Part shown: positions 1 to 10,875 of the stretch, in pieces
Numbering within the stretch: position 1 is the stretch's first letter
Layout of the letters: the number at the start of each line of letters is the position of its first letter
NCBI RefSeq assembly: GCF_011745365.1
Contig: NW_024468909.1
Coordinates: 5,766,001 to 5,830,000 of the forward strand
Direction of reading: 5' to 3'
DNA from: Cryphonectria parasitica EP155
Taxonomy: Eukaryota; Ascomycota; Sordariomycetes; Diaporthales; Cryphonectriaceae
DNA length: 64,000 nt
The notes under the pieces: model-generated
Seen by the model: the letters and a program-made list of their open reading frames with translations, nothing else
What the model was told of the DNA's origin: nothing
Databases searched by the model: none
Translations under genes and position numbers: made by a program

Positions 1-2032
1 TCTCCATCTTCTCGCCCAAAGGTATCCAGTGGGTGAACGAAAAGACGGGCGACAAATCTTTTCAGCAGATGATCTCTCATGTCTCCATGGATGACCACAA
101 GTGGAACAACTGGAAGCCAGAGGTGTTTGCTGATCTGTTCCAGCGACCCGTCTTCCTTCCGCTCCCTCCGAAGCACGAGGCCATGTCGCTTCTCAACGAT
201 TATTTCGATAATTTCAACTGCATGTTCCCGCTGTTTCACCGCCCCACTTTCATGCACCTGGTGGAGAGGCAGTACTCAAAGGATCCCTATGCTGGCTCTG
301 GATGGTGGGCTAGCTTGAACGTTGCGTTCGCGATCGCGCACCGGCTACGGGTAATGAGCAACTTGGTACCGGCAGAGGAGGACGAGAAGGCCTGGGGCTA
401 TATGAAGAACGCCATGGCCGTCTTTTCCGAGTTGTCCATGCGCAATACTGACCTGCTGAGCGTCCAAGCTCTGTTGGGGATGGCACTGTTCATGCAGGGC
501 ACACCCAATCCACAGCCGTCAACATTACTTGTCGGCACTGCTATCCGTCTCTCACACAACATCGGACTGCACAAGCGGGGGACGGGCTTCAATCTCAACC
601 CGATTGAGATTGAGCAGAGGAAAAGGGTCTTCTGGATTGGCTACATGTTGGACAAGGACCTCTGCCTTCGATCGGGTCGACCATTCGCACAAGATGACGA
701 CGATATGAACGTCGACCTTCCGGATCCTGATCCCGAAGACAACATCGGCAACATTCCTCTGGCCGATGGCAAGGGGAAGATGAATCTGTTCCGCGTCATG
801 TGCGAGTTGGCCCTGATCGAGAGTAAAGTCTACAAAAAGTTGTACGCGACGAAAGCCACCAAGCAGACAGACGGAGAACTTCTGCAGACCATCGGCGAAC
901 TGGATCAAGAGCTTGAGGATTGGAAGGACCGGATGCCTATCGAGTACCGGCCCGAGAACGAGATACAAGCATCCCATACGCCCTTGATCTTGCACGTTGT
1001 CATGCTGCATTTCACATACTACAACTGCCTGACGACGATACACCGGATGTCTATCCACCGCGGATACTGGACCAGCCGGCTGTCTAACTTTGCCATCCAG
1101 GGGCTGAACGCAAAGCCTCTAAACCCTAGAGTCTTCAACTCAGCGGCCCTGTGTACCTCCGCCGCCAGGGCAACCATATCGTTGCTCAAGTATATACCCG
1201 AAGGCGACTCGTCAGTTGTCTGGTAAGTCTGGCCCACGCCCTGCAGATGCTTTTACCCCCTCCACAGAAAAGCACTAACATGAGTAGGATGGTGCTCTAT
1301 TTCCCTGTCTCTGCGCTTGTGACCTTGTTTGGTAACATATTACAAAATCCCCTCGATCCCCGAGCGCGGTCCGATACCAGATTGCTAGGCATGGTAGTCA
1401 CCTTTTTGTCCGCATTAGGACAGGAAGTCGAGACCGGAGGTGTGCACCGAATGCTCGGAATCTGCTCAGAGTTTGAGCGCATCAGCAAGGTCATGATCGA
1501 GAAGGCAGAGAAGGACAACGCTGGTCGTCGGAAGCGGAAGAATGCAGAACAATCACAGGCCAGCAAGTCAAGCAGCTCGAACGCGCGGCCGACGGCTACA
1601 GCTGGCAGGTCTCCTGTTCCGTCCACATCTTCGCAAACACCCCGTCCGATGGCGGTGAACACAACAACGCCTCGCCAGAATCTGGAACACTTATCTCCTC
1701 CAAATCGCGGCGAAGGAGCGGACTTCAGCCCGCTAACCGCCAACAGCCTCAGCCCCTCGCCAGGCAGCGCTCCTCCTGGATGGAGCACCGACTTCGGCGC
1801 TGGCGAGCCGATGGAATTCACATCATTCGCAGATTTGACTGGATTCGGACAGCTTGACAACCTACCACCACAGCCGCTGCAGTCTCCGCCAGCTCCAAAC
1901 CAGGGCTTCCAACAACCGCTCATACCGCAGGACTTATACTCGTTGCCTATGAGTTTCGACTGGGACTGGGCGGAGATGAGTGGCGGCGCGTACCCGAGTG
2001 TTGAAAATGGTAATTTTGATGGAAGCAGGTGA
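1..2032 (+). CDS. Zn2Cys6-type fungal transcription factor, 5' end missing
   Basis: C-terminal part of a fungal-specific regulator. The frame is open from base 3 with no Met that must be the start (a GTG at 33 is internal), so the N-terminus and any Zn2Cys6 DNA-binding domain lie upstream of the window. Exons are 1..1222 and 1288..2032; the 65-nt intron has GTAAGT, a CACTAAC branch site and TAG, and restores one Trp codon. The visible part is the Fungal_trans (middle homology) domain, recognised from [18 protein letters not shown] and [24 protein letters not shown] basic stretch GRRKRKNAE and a Ser/Pro/Gln-rich tail follow and could be an activation region. Such proteins are nuclear regulators of metabolism; the regulated pathway cannot be read from this fragment. 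An AATAAA lies about 200 bp past the stop. Confidence 0.9.
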
Positions 2033-2828
2033 GAGAGATAAGTAGGTACTCTAATGCGGCGTTTGAGCGGTTCTCTTGGTTCGCATCAGAATGTAAGGGA
2101 GAAAGTAGGCTTCCTCTCTCACTTCTTGTATGGTTGGCTTGGTTTGGCGGCATGGGAATAAAAGCACGAGGTCGCACTCAGCAGCCGTACTCGGCTGTCA
2201 ACTTCACATGCTGGAAGCTGTTTTCTTGAGACAAAATAAAGAGTAATAATTATCTACATATGTGCATATACAAATCATTGACTGTGCCACATTCTCTTTG
2301 AATTTGATTACTTCTCGCCTTTTCATACTCTGTACCGAAGCCAAAACGATTGAGGTTATGGAATGCAGCATATGAAAATTAGGACAGACCAGTGAAGTGT
2401 TTAGTAGTGCCGGGATTAGAGGGACCTGTGCCTCCGGCTTAGTCATGATCCGTCTATGATGCTCGGACTCACTAGCTGGAAAAGTGACTTCTGCAGGCGA
2501 GCTCGCCTTGCGAAAGCTGCTCGAACCACCTCCGGAAGAGCCGCAACGCCAGAATCAAATGGGCACGGGGACATCAGAGTCCACTCTCGCCCAGTTTCGA
2601 AACGTCCTCTCTTTCTCTCTCTTGATCAACTCACAGTCCATTCCCTTGCAGTGGATCTCTCTGTATGCGATAGTGCGGGTATTGTCCGACCACGTTCCTC
2701 TTCTCTCGCGGGGCGCTTTCCTCGAGTCAGGCATCTTTCCTCCGCCACCATCAGCAACCTGACCTGACCCTCTCCCCGTTCTACACACAACACACACACA
2801 CACCCCGTCATACAGGTCACGCAGCGTA
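2033..2828. other. Intergenic, regulator to m-AAA protease
   Basis: No credible coding sequence. It holds the 3' end of the regulator gene (AATAAA at 2235-2240) and, in its second half, the pyrimidine-rich promoter/5' leader of the m-AAA protease gene, including a short CA-repeat tract near 2785-2803. Confidence 0.6.
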
Positions 2829-5583
2829 ATGTCGTCAATATTAAGACCGTCTGCGCGGCGGGTTGCGCGTATCGCAATCTCTTCCCTCTCCGCCACCTCG
2901 AGAATAAGTGCACGCGGCGCAAGAATACCAAGAATATCACCTGCGTCATCGTCATCAGCCTACCTCCTCCCGCGCCGGCGTTTCTACTCGACAGACCCTA
3001 CGCCACCAGAGAAGTCCAAGGATGAGTCGAAAGAAGGCGACAAAAAGCCCCACAGCGCGACCGGCGAGGTGAAGTCCACGCACGAGGACCCCCCGTCGAA
3101 AGAGGAGGTGGACAAGAAGCAGAGCAACCATAATGAGCCGCCCAAGCTGCCCGAGGGATGGGTTTTCCTGTCCGAGGAGGAGCTCGAGACGCTCGACAAG
3201 ATGCGCACGCTTGTGCCGGTGCGGCAGCGCGAGACCCTCTCTGATATCATCCGCCACATCAAGACGACGGGCGCCCCACAAGAGCTACAGGAATTGATGC
3301 GGAAACAGGCCAGCGTCGGACTGACAATCGGTGACTCGATGAAGGCGATCAGGATAGCACATAAGCTGGCGGAGAGGCAAGCCAAGACAGCGGCGACAGA
3401 TATGTTTGACTCGAGCGAGCCGAGGGTCGGCAGAGAGCAGGAAAACACGTCTCACGAGGAAGGAAATGAGGCTGGCCAGCAAGGCTCCAAGGAGGATGGG
3501 AGCAGGAAGAAGGACCAGAAAGGCAAGCAGGACAAGGACCCAAGGGTTCTGGACACGAGCGATCTGCTGGGCTGGATTCTGGCAGCTGCACTCTTTTATC
3601 CCCTTTGGAGCATGGTCTTCCCGAGCGAGACGCGCGACATCAGCTGGCAAGAGCTGAGGAGGAACTACTTGGACAAGGGGCTGGTCGAGAAGTTGGTGGT
3701 TATGGGCCGCAAGGTGCGGGTTGACCTGAACCAGGAAGCCACCCGGACCATGTACCCTGACAGCGTGGCCGCGAACCCGGGCTTCCACTTTTACGTTTCG
3801 ATCGGCTCCGTGGAGACCTTTGAGAGGCATCTGGATCAGGCGCAGGAGGAGCTCGGCATCCCTTCGACAGAGAGGATCCCGGTCACGTACGCTGGCGAGA
3901 GTCAGCTCGGCAACCTCATCATGGCATTTGGTCCGACTCTGCTGCTCGTCGGTCTCATCTACTACGCTTCTCGGCGTGGGCCTGGCGGCGGCGGTGCCGG
4001 AGGCGGTATGTTCGGGTTTGGCAAGAGTAAGGCCAAGATGTACAACCACGAGAGCGCAGTCAAGGTCAAGTTTGCCGACATCGCGGGCATGGACGAAGCC
4101 AAGGTCGAGATCATGGAGTTTGTCGCGTTCCTGAAGCAGCCCGAGCGCTTCCAGAGACTCGGCGCCAAGATCCCGCGTGGTGCCATCTTGTCTGGCCCTC
4201 CCGGCACTGGTAAGACGCTGCTCGCAAAGGCGACGGCCGGTGAGTCGGGCGTGCCGTTCTTCAGTGTCAGCGGCTCCGAATTCGTCGAGATGTTTGTGGG
4301 TGTCGGAGCATCGAGAGTACGCGATCTCTTTGCGCAGGCCAGGAAGAACGCGCCCTGCATCGTCTTCATTGACGAGATTGATGCCATTGGCCGGTCCCGA
4401 TCCGATGGAAACCGGAACTTTGGCGGAAACGAGGAGCGTGAGGCGACGCTGAACCAGATCCTTACGGAGATGGACGGCTTTAACACCCAGGAGCAGATCG
4501 TGGTGCTTGCGGGTACCAATAGGCCAGACGTGCTCGACCAGGCATTAATGAGGCCTGGCCGCTTCGACAGACAGATCCATATCGACAGGCCGACCATGCA
4601 AGGCCGTGCGGATATCTTCAAGGTCCACTTGGCCAAGATCGTCACCAAGGAGGATATGGAGTATCTGTGCGGGCGCCTCGCTGCTCTGACACCCGGCTTC
4701 TCTGGTGCGGATATTGCCAATGCCGTCAACGAAGCCGCACTCGTCGGTATGTCTCGTAATCTCGTCCACTGTTCATACACGCATAACTGACAAGTATTCT
4801 ACAGCTGCACGGGCAAATGCCGAAACCGTAACCATGGTTCACTTCGAGCAGGCGATAGAGCGGGTTATTGGCGGTCTGGAGCGAAAGTCACTGGTGCTGA
4901 ACCCCGAGGAGAGGAGGACAGTAGCGTACCACGAAGCGGGTCACGCCATCTGCGGCTGGTACTTTGAGTTTGCCGACCCTCTCCTCAAGGTTTCGATCAT
5001 CCCTCGTGGCAAGGGCGCGCTCGGCTACGCACAGTACCTGCCGGTGGGCGACGCGTACCTCATGACCACGAAACAGCTCATGGACCGCATGGCCATGACC
5101 CTGGGCGGGCGCATCTCCGAGGAACTGCACTTCCCGACGGTGACGACCGGCGCGAGCGATGACTTCCACAAGGTCACAGCTACGGCAACCAACATGGTGA
5201 CACGATGGGGCATGTCGGAGAAGCTGGGACCGATCCACTTTGACCAGGACAAGAACCAGTTCAACAAGCCCTTCGCGGAGGACACGGCACAGAAGATCGA
5301 CGCCGAGGTCCGCCGCATTGTGGACGTCGCGTACAAGCAGTGCAAGGACCTGCTGACCGAGAAGAAGAAGGAGGTCGGCATCGTGGCGGAGGAGTTGTTG
5401 AGGAAGGAGATGCTGACGCGCGACGACATGGTGCGGCTGCTGGGCCCGAGACCTTTTGCCGATAAGGAGGAGTTCACCAAGTACTTTGACGGATCCAAGA
5501 GCGCACCTCCACCGCCGCCGAATGAAGGTAGTATCATCGATGACCCTCCAGCCGGCGCGCCGGCTTTCAAGGGGAATAGGTGA
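2829..5583 (+). CDS. Mitochondrial m-AAA protease subunit (Yta12/Afg3 family)
   Basis: Membrane-bound ATP-dependent zinc metalloprotease of the mitochondrial inner membrane. The family degrades unassembled or damaged membrane proteins on the matrix side and matures some others. Exons 2829..4746 and 4805..5583 (58-nt intron, GTATGT..CTGAC..CAG) give 898 aa. In order: Arg/Ser-rich presequence (about 1-50), charged linker, membrane segments near 245-263 and 362-380 flanking the intermembrane-space domain, Gly-rich turn, AAA+ domain with Walker A GPPGTGKT (about 455-462) and Walker B IVFIDEID, second region of homology ending RPGRFDRQI, then M41 peptidase with HEAGH at about 682-686. The tail is Pro-rich. 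The length is closer to Yta12-like than Afg3-like subunits, but I cannot separate the two paralogues by eye. All catalytic motifs are intact. Confidence 0.96.
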
Positions 5584-6680
5584 GAGGTGACAAAGGAGAT
5601 GGAATGGAGAGGACGGGTTGGTATTGAAAATATTTGAACACTCTACTCTACTCAACAACCACCAACTGGCGTATGCACTTCTGGCACTATGGGCCCCAAA
5701 AGGAGGGGAAGAGAAGACCACACAAGATCGACGGGGAGGGATAATATTGTATAAAAAATAAATTATCAAAAGATTTCGGGGCGCACTGGGTGGGACCGGT
5801 GATCTGGCGATTGGGATGGAATGCATGAAATGCAGACATAGAAAGGAAAGGGGGGGGGGGGTTCGACACCGACCAGAGCAGAACAGCTCATGGCCCAAGA
5901 GAGAGGAAAGAAGAAGAAGAAGCCAGCTGAGCGGGGAGGAGAGGCACATAGTCGACTCTCTTCGTTGTACAAAACCAATCCTCGCTTTCACCATGTCACA
6001 ATCCTGTCTTCGTGCTCTACTGGCCGTAATAGCGTGTAAAGAAGTAGGTAAAGACTGACTCTTTCTTTTAGTGATGTCCGGGAATAGGCAGTAAATAGGT
6101 GGCATTTAGTACCGTAACGGCACTAATTGTTGCCCGGGGCCGGCGGCGGCTATTCATGTCGGCAGTGGGATCAAAATGCGGTCAAGGCGCCCTGGCCAAG
6201 AGACACGGGAATGTCTCTCTCTCTCTCGCTCTTTTCTATCACTATCATTTTATCATTGAGAAGACTTATTAGAAAGACGGAGGACCCATCGCTTGGCAGG
6301 CTAGCTAACCTGAATATTACAAACAAGCTTAAAACGGGTGCGGCCCCTATCGAGAATTGGGTTCTTGCCGCCAGACTTTGCTGTTGTAAACGTCATTTTC
6401 ATTTTATGGTTTCCATTCTTCCACACGCAGCATCTTGAAAAGAAAACAACCTTCAACTTAATCATCATCTTGAGGATCACCAACATCGTGTAAAGCCAGG
6501 CGTTGTCCTCATCTGTGGTCCCACTTTACCTTCGACCTTCACGAATGCATGCGTCGACACTGGCACAAGTGATGATGCCAATGTCCGTCTCGATGAAGAA
6601 GTAAACGAGGCTTTTTGGACTAGCTACTAACTTTGTTGCCGTTCATTTCTTCTCATCTCCTCCTCTACCGCCGCCCGATC
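5584..6680. other. Intergenic, m-AAA protease to Bor1-like gene
   Basis: About 1.1 kb without a credible gene. AATAAA at 5757-5762 is a likely poly(A) signal for the protease gene. There is a poly-G run at about 5850-5860. The right half (from about 6100) is the likely promoter and leader of the transporter gene, with a GC-rich patch (about 6134-6152) and a short CT tract (about 6212-6232). Confidence 0.6.
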
Positions 6681-9098
6681 ATGGTTCACAGTGTCTCTGA
6701 CGCTACTGCTGCCCAGGCGGATTCTCTGCCTCTCCCCAACAGTCTACACTCGGAATCGGCGTCTGCCCGGTCCCGCCCCAACTTGGTCACCATGGCCAAT
6801 GGGCTCAAGAAGCGGCTGCTGTTCTCCCGGGCCTCAGCTGCGCAGTCTCATCCTCATCAACATGCTGCTGCAGATGGGTCGTCGTCATCAGCGCGGAGTC
6901 CCAAGTGGTGGAAGATTCGTCTCTTCCAGGGCATGGTCAATGATATCCACCGTCGTGCGCCTTACTATCCGAGTGATTGGAAGGATGCTTGGGACTATCG
7001 TGTGGTGCCCGCCACGGTGTATATGTATTTTGCAAAGTATGAATCGAACTGATTTCTTTCTTCTTCTTTTGCTCACCATATTTGAAATACTTTTATGTCT
7101 CTCCCTGGAAAGAAAAGAAGAAGGTAGAAGAGAGGGGAGGGGGAGAGCAATTGTTTTCGCTCATGTGATATTTCATCGTCGTCGTTCATTGGGACATACA
7201 AATCATGCTGACCACATCGAAATCACCAGTATCCTCCCGGCATTGGCCTTCTCTCTGGACATGTTCACACGCACGCATTCCAACTATGGTGTCAATGAGG
7301 TTCTCCTCGCCTCCGTGCTGGGCTCCGTCGTCTTCTCGTTCCTCGCCTGCCAGCCGCTCGTCATAGTCGGCGTGACTGGCCCCATCACCGTCTTCAACTA
7401 TACCGTCTACGATATCATGTCGCCGACCGGCGTCAACTACCTGGGCTTCATGACCTGGATCGGGCTGTGGGCTCTGGTCATGCACTGGCTCCTGGCCGTC
7501 ACCAACTCGTGCAACTGGCTGCGCTACGTGACTCGCTTTCCCTGCGACATCTTTGGCTTCTACGTGGCCTGTATCTACCTCCAGAAGGGTGTCCAGATCC
7601 TGGTGCTGCAGGGCGACATGGAGCCCTTTTACCTGAGCACCATGGTGGCCATCCTGGTCTTTGCCATTGCCTATTTCTGCGGCGAGCTGGGGAACAGCAC
7701 GCTCTTCCACCACTACGTGAGGGTGTTTATCAAGGACTACGGCACGCCGTTGACTGTCGTCTTCTTCTCGGGCTTTGTACATATCGGGAGGATGAAGGGG
7801 GTCAGCCTCGAGTACCTGCCGACCAGCACGGCTTTCTTCCCGACCGCGGATCGAGGCTGGCTGGTCAACTTTTGGGACGTTAGGGTCTCGGATGTCTTCC
7901 TGGCCATACCGTTTGCCCTGCTGCTGACCATCCTGTTCTGGTTTGACCATAATGGTAGGGAACACTTCTTCTCCTCCTCCTCCTCCTCCTCCTCCTCCTC
8001 CTTCTGTTAATCTACTCTCGTGTAACCGAAACGATGACTAACAATACGACACTCGCACTCGCACACCTCAATACAGTCTCCTCTCTCATCGCCCAGGGCA
8101 CCGAGTTCCCACTCAAAAAACCAGCCGGGTTTCACTGGGACCTCTTCCTGCTAGGCTTGACCACGGGCGTAGCCGGCATCCTCGGTCTCCCCTTCCCCAA
8201 CGGCCTCATCCCGCAGGCGCCTTTTCACACCGAGTCCCTCTGCGTGACCAAGGTGGTCCACGACACGGACGAGGGCGGCGACAACAAGGGCCACTGGGAG
8301 TTGAAGCGCACCCATGTCGTCGAGCAGCGCGTGTCCAACCTCGCTCAGGGCCTGCTCACCCTCGGCACCATGACGGGCCCCCTCCTCGTCGTCCTGCATC
8401 TCATCCCACAGGGCGTCCTGGCGGGGCTCTTCTTCATCATGGGCTACCAGGCCCTCGAGGGCAACGGCATCACCGCCAAGATCCTCTTCCTCGTTCGTGA
8501 CAGGGCCCTGACGGACAAGGCGCACGCCCTCCACAGGATCGAGCGCCGTGCCGCCATCTGGCTCTTCGTTGCCATCGAGCTGGTCGGGTTCGGCGCCACC
8601 TTCGCCATCACGCAGACCGTCGCCGCCGTCGGGTTCCCGTGCTTCATTCTCGCCCTCATTCCTGTACGTGCACTGCTCCTCCCGCGGCTGTTTACACCGC
8701 TCGAGCTGAGTGTTCTTGACGCCCCGACCGCGAGCCCCTTCACGATGGAGAGTGTTGGTGGGAGCTACGGCAGTGGGGAGGAGGACGAGGAGGGGGATGA
8801 GGTGGTGGTGGTGGACGCCGAGGGAGACGGGTCACCACCGTCTGGATGGTCCGACGGCTTGGTAGAGGGTCAGGCTTCTTCTTCTGGGAGTGGTAGTGGT
8901 GGCCAGCAGCAGCAGCAGCATCAGGACATGGCGGCGCATGAGCTGGCGGAGCTGGGCCAGAACAAAAGCGTAAGGTTGTCGGCTTCTGGTCCGAGGAGGC
9001 GCAACAGCGCGGTCGTCAGGGACGAGGACGACAGTGCCTCGTCTGAGGTCAAAAGGTCGGGTATCAGTCGTCGGCACATGGGTAAAACACAGGATTGA
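6681..9098 (+). CDS. Bor1-type borate/anion exporter (HCO3_cotransp, SLC4-like)
   Basis: Polytopic anion transporter of the SLC4/Bor1 family; fungal members export borate at the plasma membrane. Exons 6681..7036, 7230..7954 and 8077..9098 (introns 193 and 122 nt) give 700 aa. The joins rebuild family-conserved stretches: YFANILPALAFSLDMF across intron 1 and FDHNVSSLIAQGTEFPL across intron 2. Other hallmarks are VGVTGPITVFNYTVYD, GLPFPNGLIPQAPFHTESL, ERRAAIWLF and LSVLDAPTASPFTMESVGG. About 10-12 hydrophobic spans are visible. The N-terminal cytosolic part is short and Ser/His-rich. The C-terminal tail is unusual: runs of Glu/Asp, Val-Val-Val, Ser/Gly and a poly-Gln stretch (about 8907-8920), probably disordered. 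ATG 6681 is preferred because the frame further upstream has only a TTG at 6633. Confidence 0.94.
7968..8002. repeat. (CTC)n trinucleotide microsatellite in intron
   Basis: About ten tandem TCC/CTC units inside the second intron of the Bor1-like gene, just after the donor. It lies outside the coding sequence, so length change would not alter the protein unless it disturbed splicing. Confidence 0.9.
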
Positions 9099-10650
9099 TA
9101 ATTATGGAGAACACGGCGTATTCTGGTTGCCTGAGTGATACTCTGGGGGTAGTTGGACACCCTCTCATGGTGGTGACACTTGTCATGGACATGTTTGGGA
9201 ATGAAATAGAGGCCTTGGGTTGGCGAGGGAGTTTACGAGACGGAGGAACACTTCGTTGTGACATGCTCCAATACCACATATATAACCTAAACCTCTGCCA
9301 CGTATATTCAGAAGATGGATGGTGGCAGCGGATGTTCAAGGTCTCAAGGAGCAGGGCCATTCCATTCCAACCCAGTATCACTAGTTGCCTTTCTACATGG
9401 TCAGGTCCTCTGTTCTTAAGCATGTAGAATTTTGTATCTCGAGTCATCCCCAGCGTCGTTCCGTTCCTGGAGCTTTGAAAACCGTCGCGTCTGCCCGTCG
9501 ATACGTTTGTCACACCGGACTAGCAACCATGTAAGTTGTCCAAGCAACGGAAAACCGCAGGCGGTCAGAATTGGTATGAGCTTAGAAACTGGCGGATGAT
9601 GGTGCAAAAGAGAGGTTGTGGGCCCTTCCTTGATGCAGGAAAATGCAGCTTGTCAGAGTTTCCAATATCACCCAACAGTACTGCTAATACACTTGCTTAA
9701 AACAGGATTATTATCATATTCCTGGTTCATCGCCATACGTCAATGTCTAATTGTCACCCTTTCATATTACTCCCGCAGCTCCCCATCCCTGCGGTCGAGA
9801 TGCTTTATAAGAGACATTTGAGCCTTGCCAGGCCGTAGCCGCCGCCTGATGTCCAAGTTGCGTTGGACTGGTTTGCAAAGGACTCTACTACTTGATGTAG
9901 CCCGAATTTCCCATGTTGATCAACGGGAGAAGTATTTGGAGCATCTGAGTGCCTTTTAGGGGGAGTAGGTTCCAACCTACTTTTTCATATATCGGGATTG
10001 TTCTTAGGTTGGACAACATGCTGGGTCATAATCACCCTACCTTCAATAACAGTCATGCACTTGAGTTGTTGATATAAACCACTCTGGTAATTGTTGCCTC
10101 TGATATTCACAACTGATGTGCAGTAGTGTTGACTAATCTGCTACTACTTTGCATTTTAGCAAGTAAGAGTAGCATAGTGTCGAGCCTTTTTATCAACAAA
10201 ACAAACCAGCTGAGAGCTGATTAGTTGCACAATATTGTGTAGAATGCAGAATAATCATTTGACCAAGTAACCTCAACATTTATATCCCCAAGCATTTAAA
10301 GTCTTTTATCATTATGTAGATATTTACAATATATTCTAATCACACCTTCAGCCTCAGACTTATATACCATTTTTAAGCATATTTACTTGTAGAAAATACC
10401 ACAACATTTGCCAAAATTTCTAATTATCCTCAATAGTAAAAAGTGAACTTTTACATCACGATTGTAGCAGTGTTTGTGTCTGAAATATCAACATGGAAAG
10501 ACCTTCAGCAACCTATGTGATGAATTTCCTCTTCAATACCTCACTTCTATTCCACAAGGAAAACCGTCACATTTTCCCCTTCCTTTCAGATTCTAGTGCT
10601 CAAACATCATGATCCGCCTGACCCTCTGGATAAATCTGCATAACGGGTGA
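9099..10650. other. Intergenic with AT-rich, CpG-depleted island
   Basis: No gene seen. From about 9.65 kb the sequence becomes AT-rich (sampled lines near one third GC). In 10081-10560 I count only two CpG, while CpA and TpG stay common. No open frame or terminal repeat of a mobile element is visible. It may be a decayed repeat relic or simply an AT-rich spacer. Confidence 0.6.
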
Positions 10651-10778
10651 GTAACGATACCTCTGTAGGGACATTCCATGCTTGGCTTAACCTCCCGGCT
10701 AAATCAAATATCGTCGGAGAACTGCCGCCTCAACCCACGTCGACAATTGTCTCTGCCCCTTTCTCTTTGGGTTCTTTC

Positions 10779-10781
<3 letters not shown>

Positions 10782-10826
<45 letters not shown>

Positions 10827-10875
10827 ACACTCTCTCTTCTTCTTCTTCTTCTTCTTCTTCTTCTTCTTCTTCTTC
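10782..10875. repeat. Compound (CT)n - (TTC)n microsatellite
   Basis: A CT dinucleotide tract (10782-10824) is followed, after a short interruption, by a TTC trinucleotide tract (about 10837-10875). One strand is therefore almost pure pyrimidine for over 90 nt. The long open frames drawn across it on both strands are low-complexity artefacts (poly Ser-Leu, Glu-Arg or Lys). Confidence 0.95.

Noticed and set aside
4888..6105. 405-codon open frame antisense to the m-AAA protease gene
   Set aside because: Shadow of a GC-rich coding exon; no recognisable protein.
10643..10656. Fourteen bases identical to the 16S rRNA stretch ACGGGTGAGTAACG
   Set aside because: The flanks show no rRNA similarity; taken as chance.
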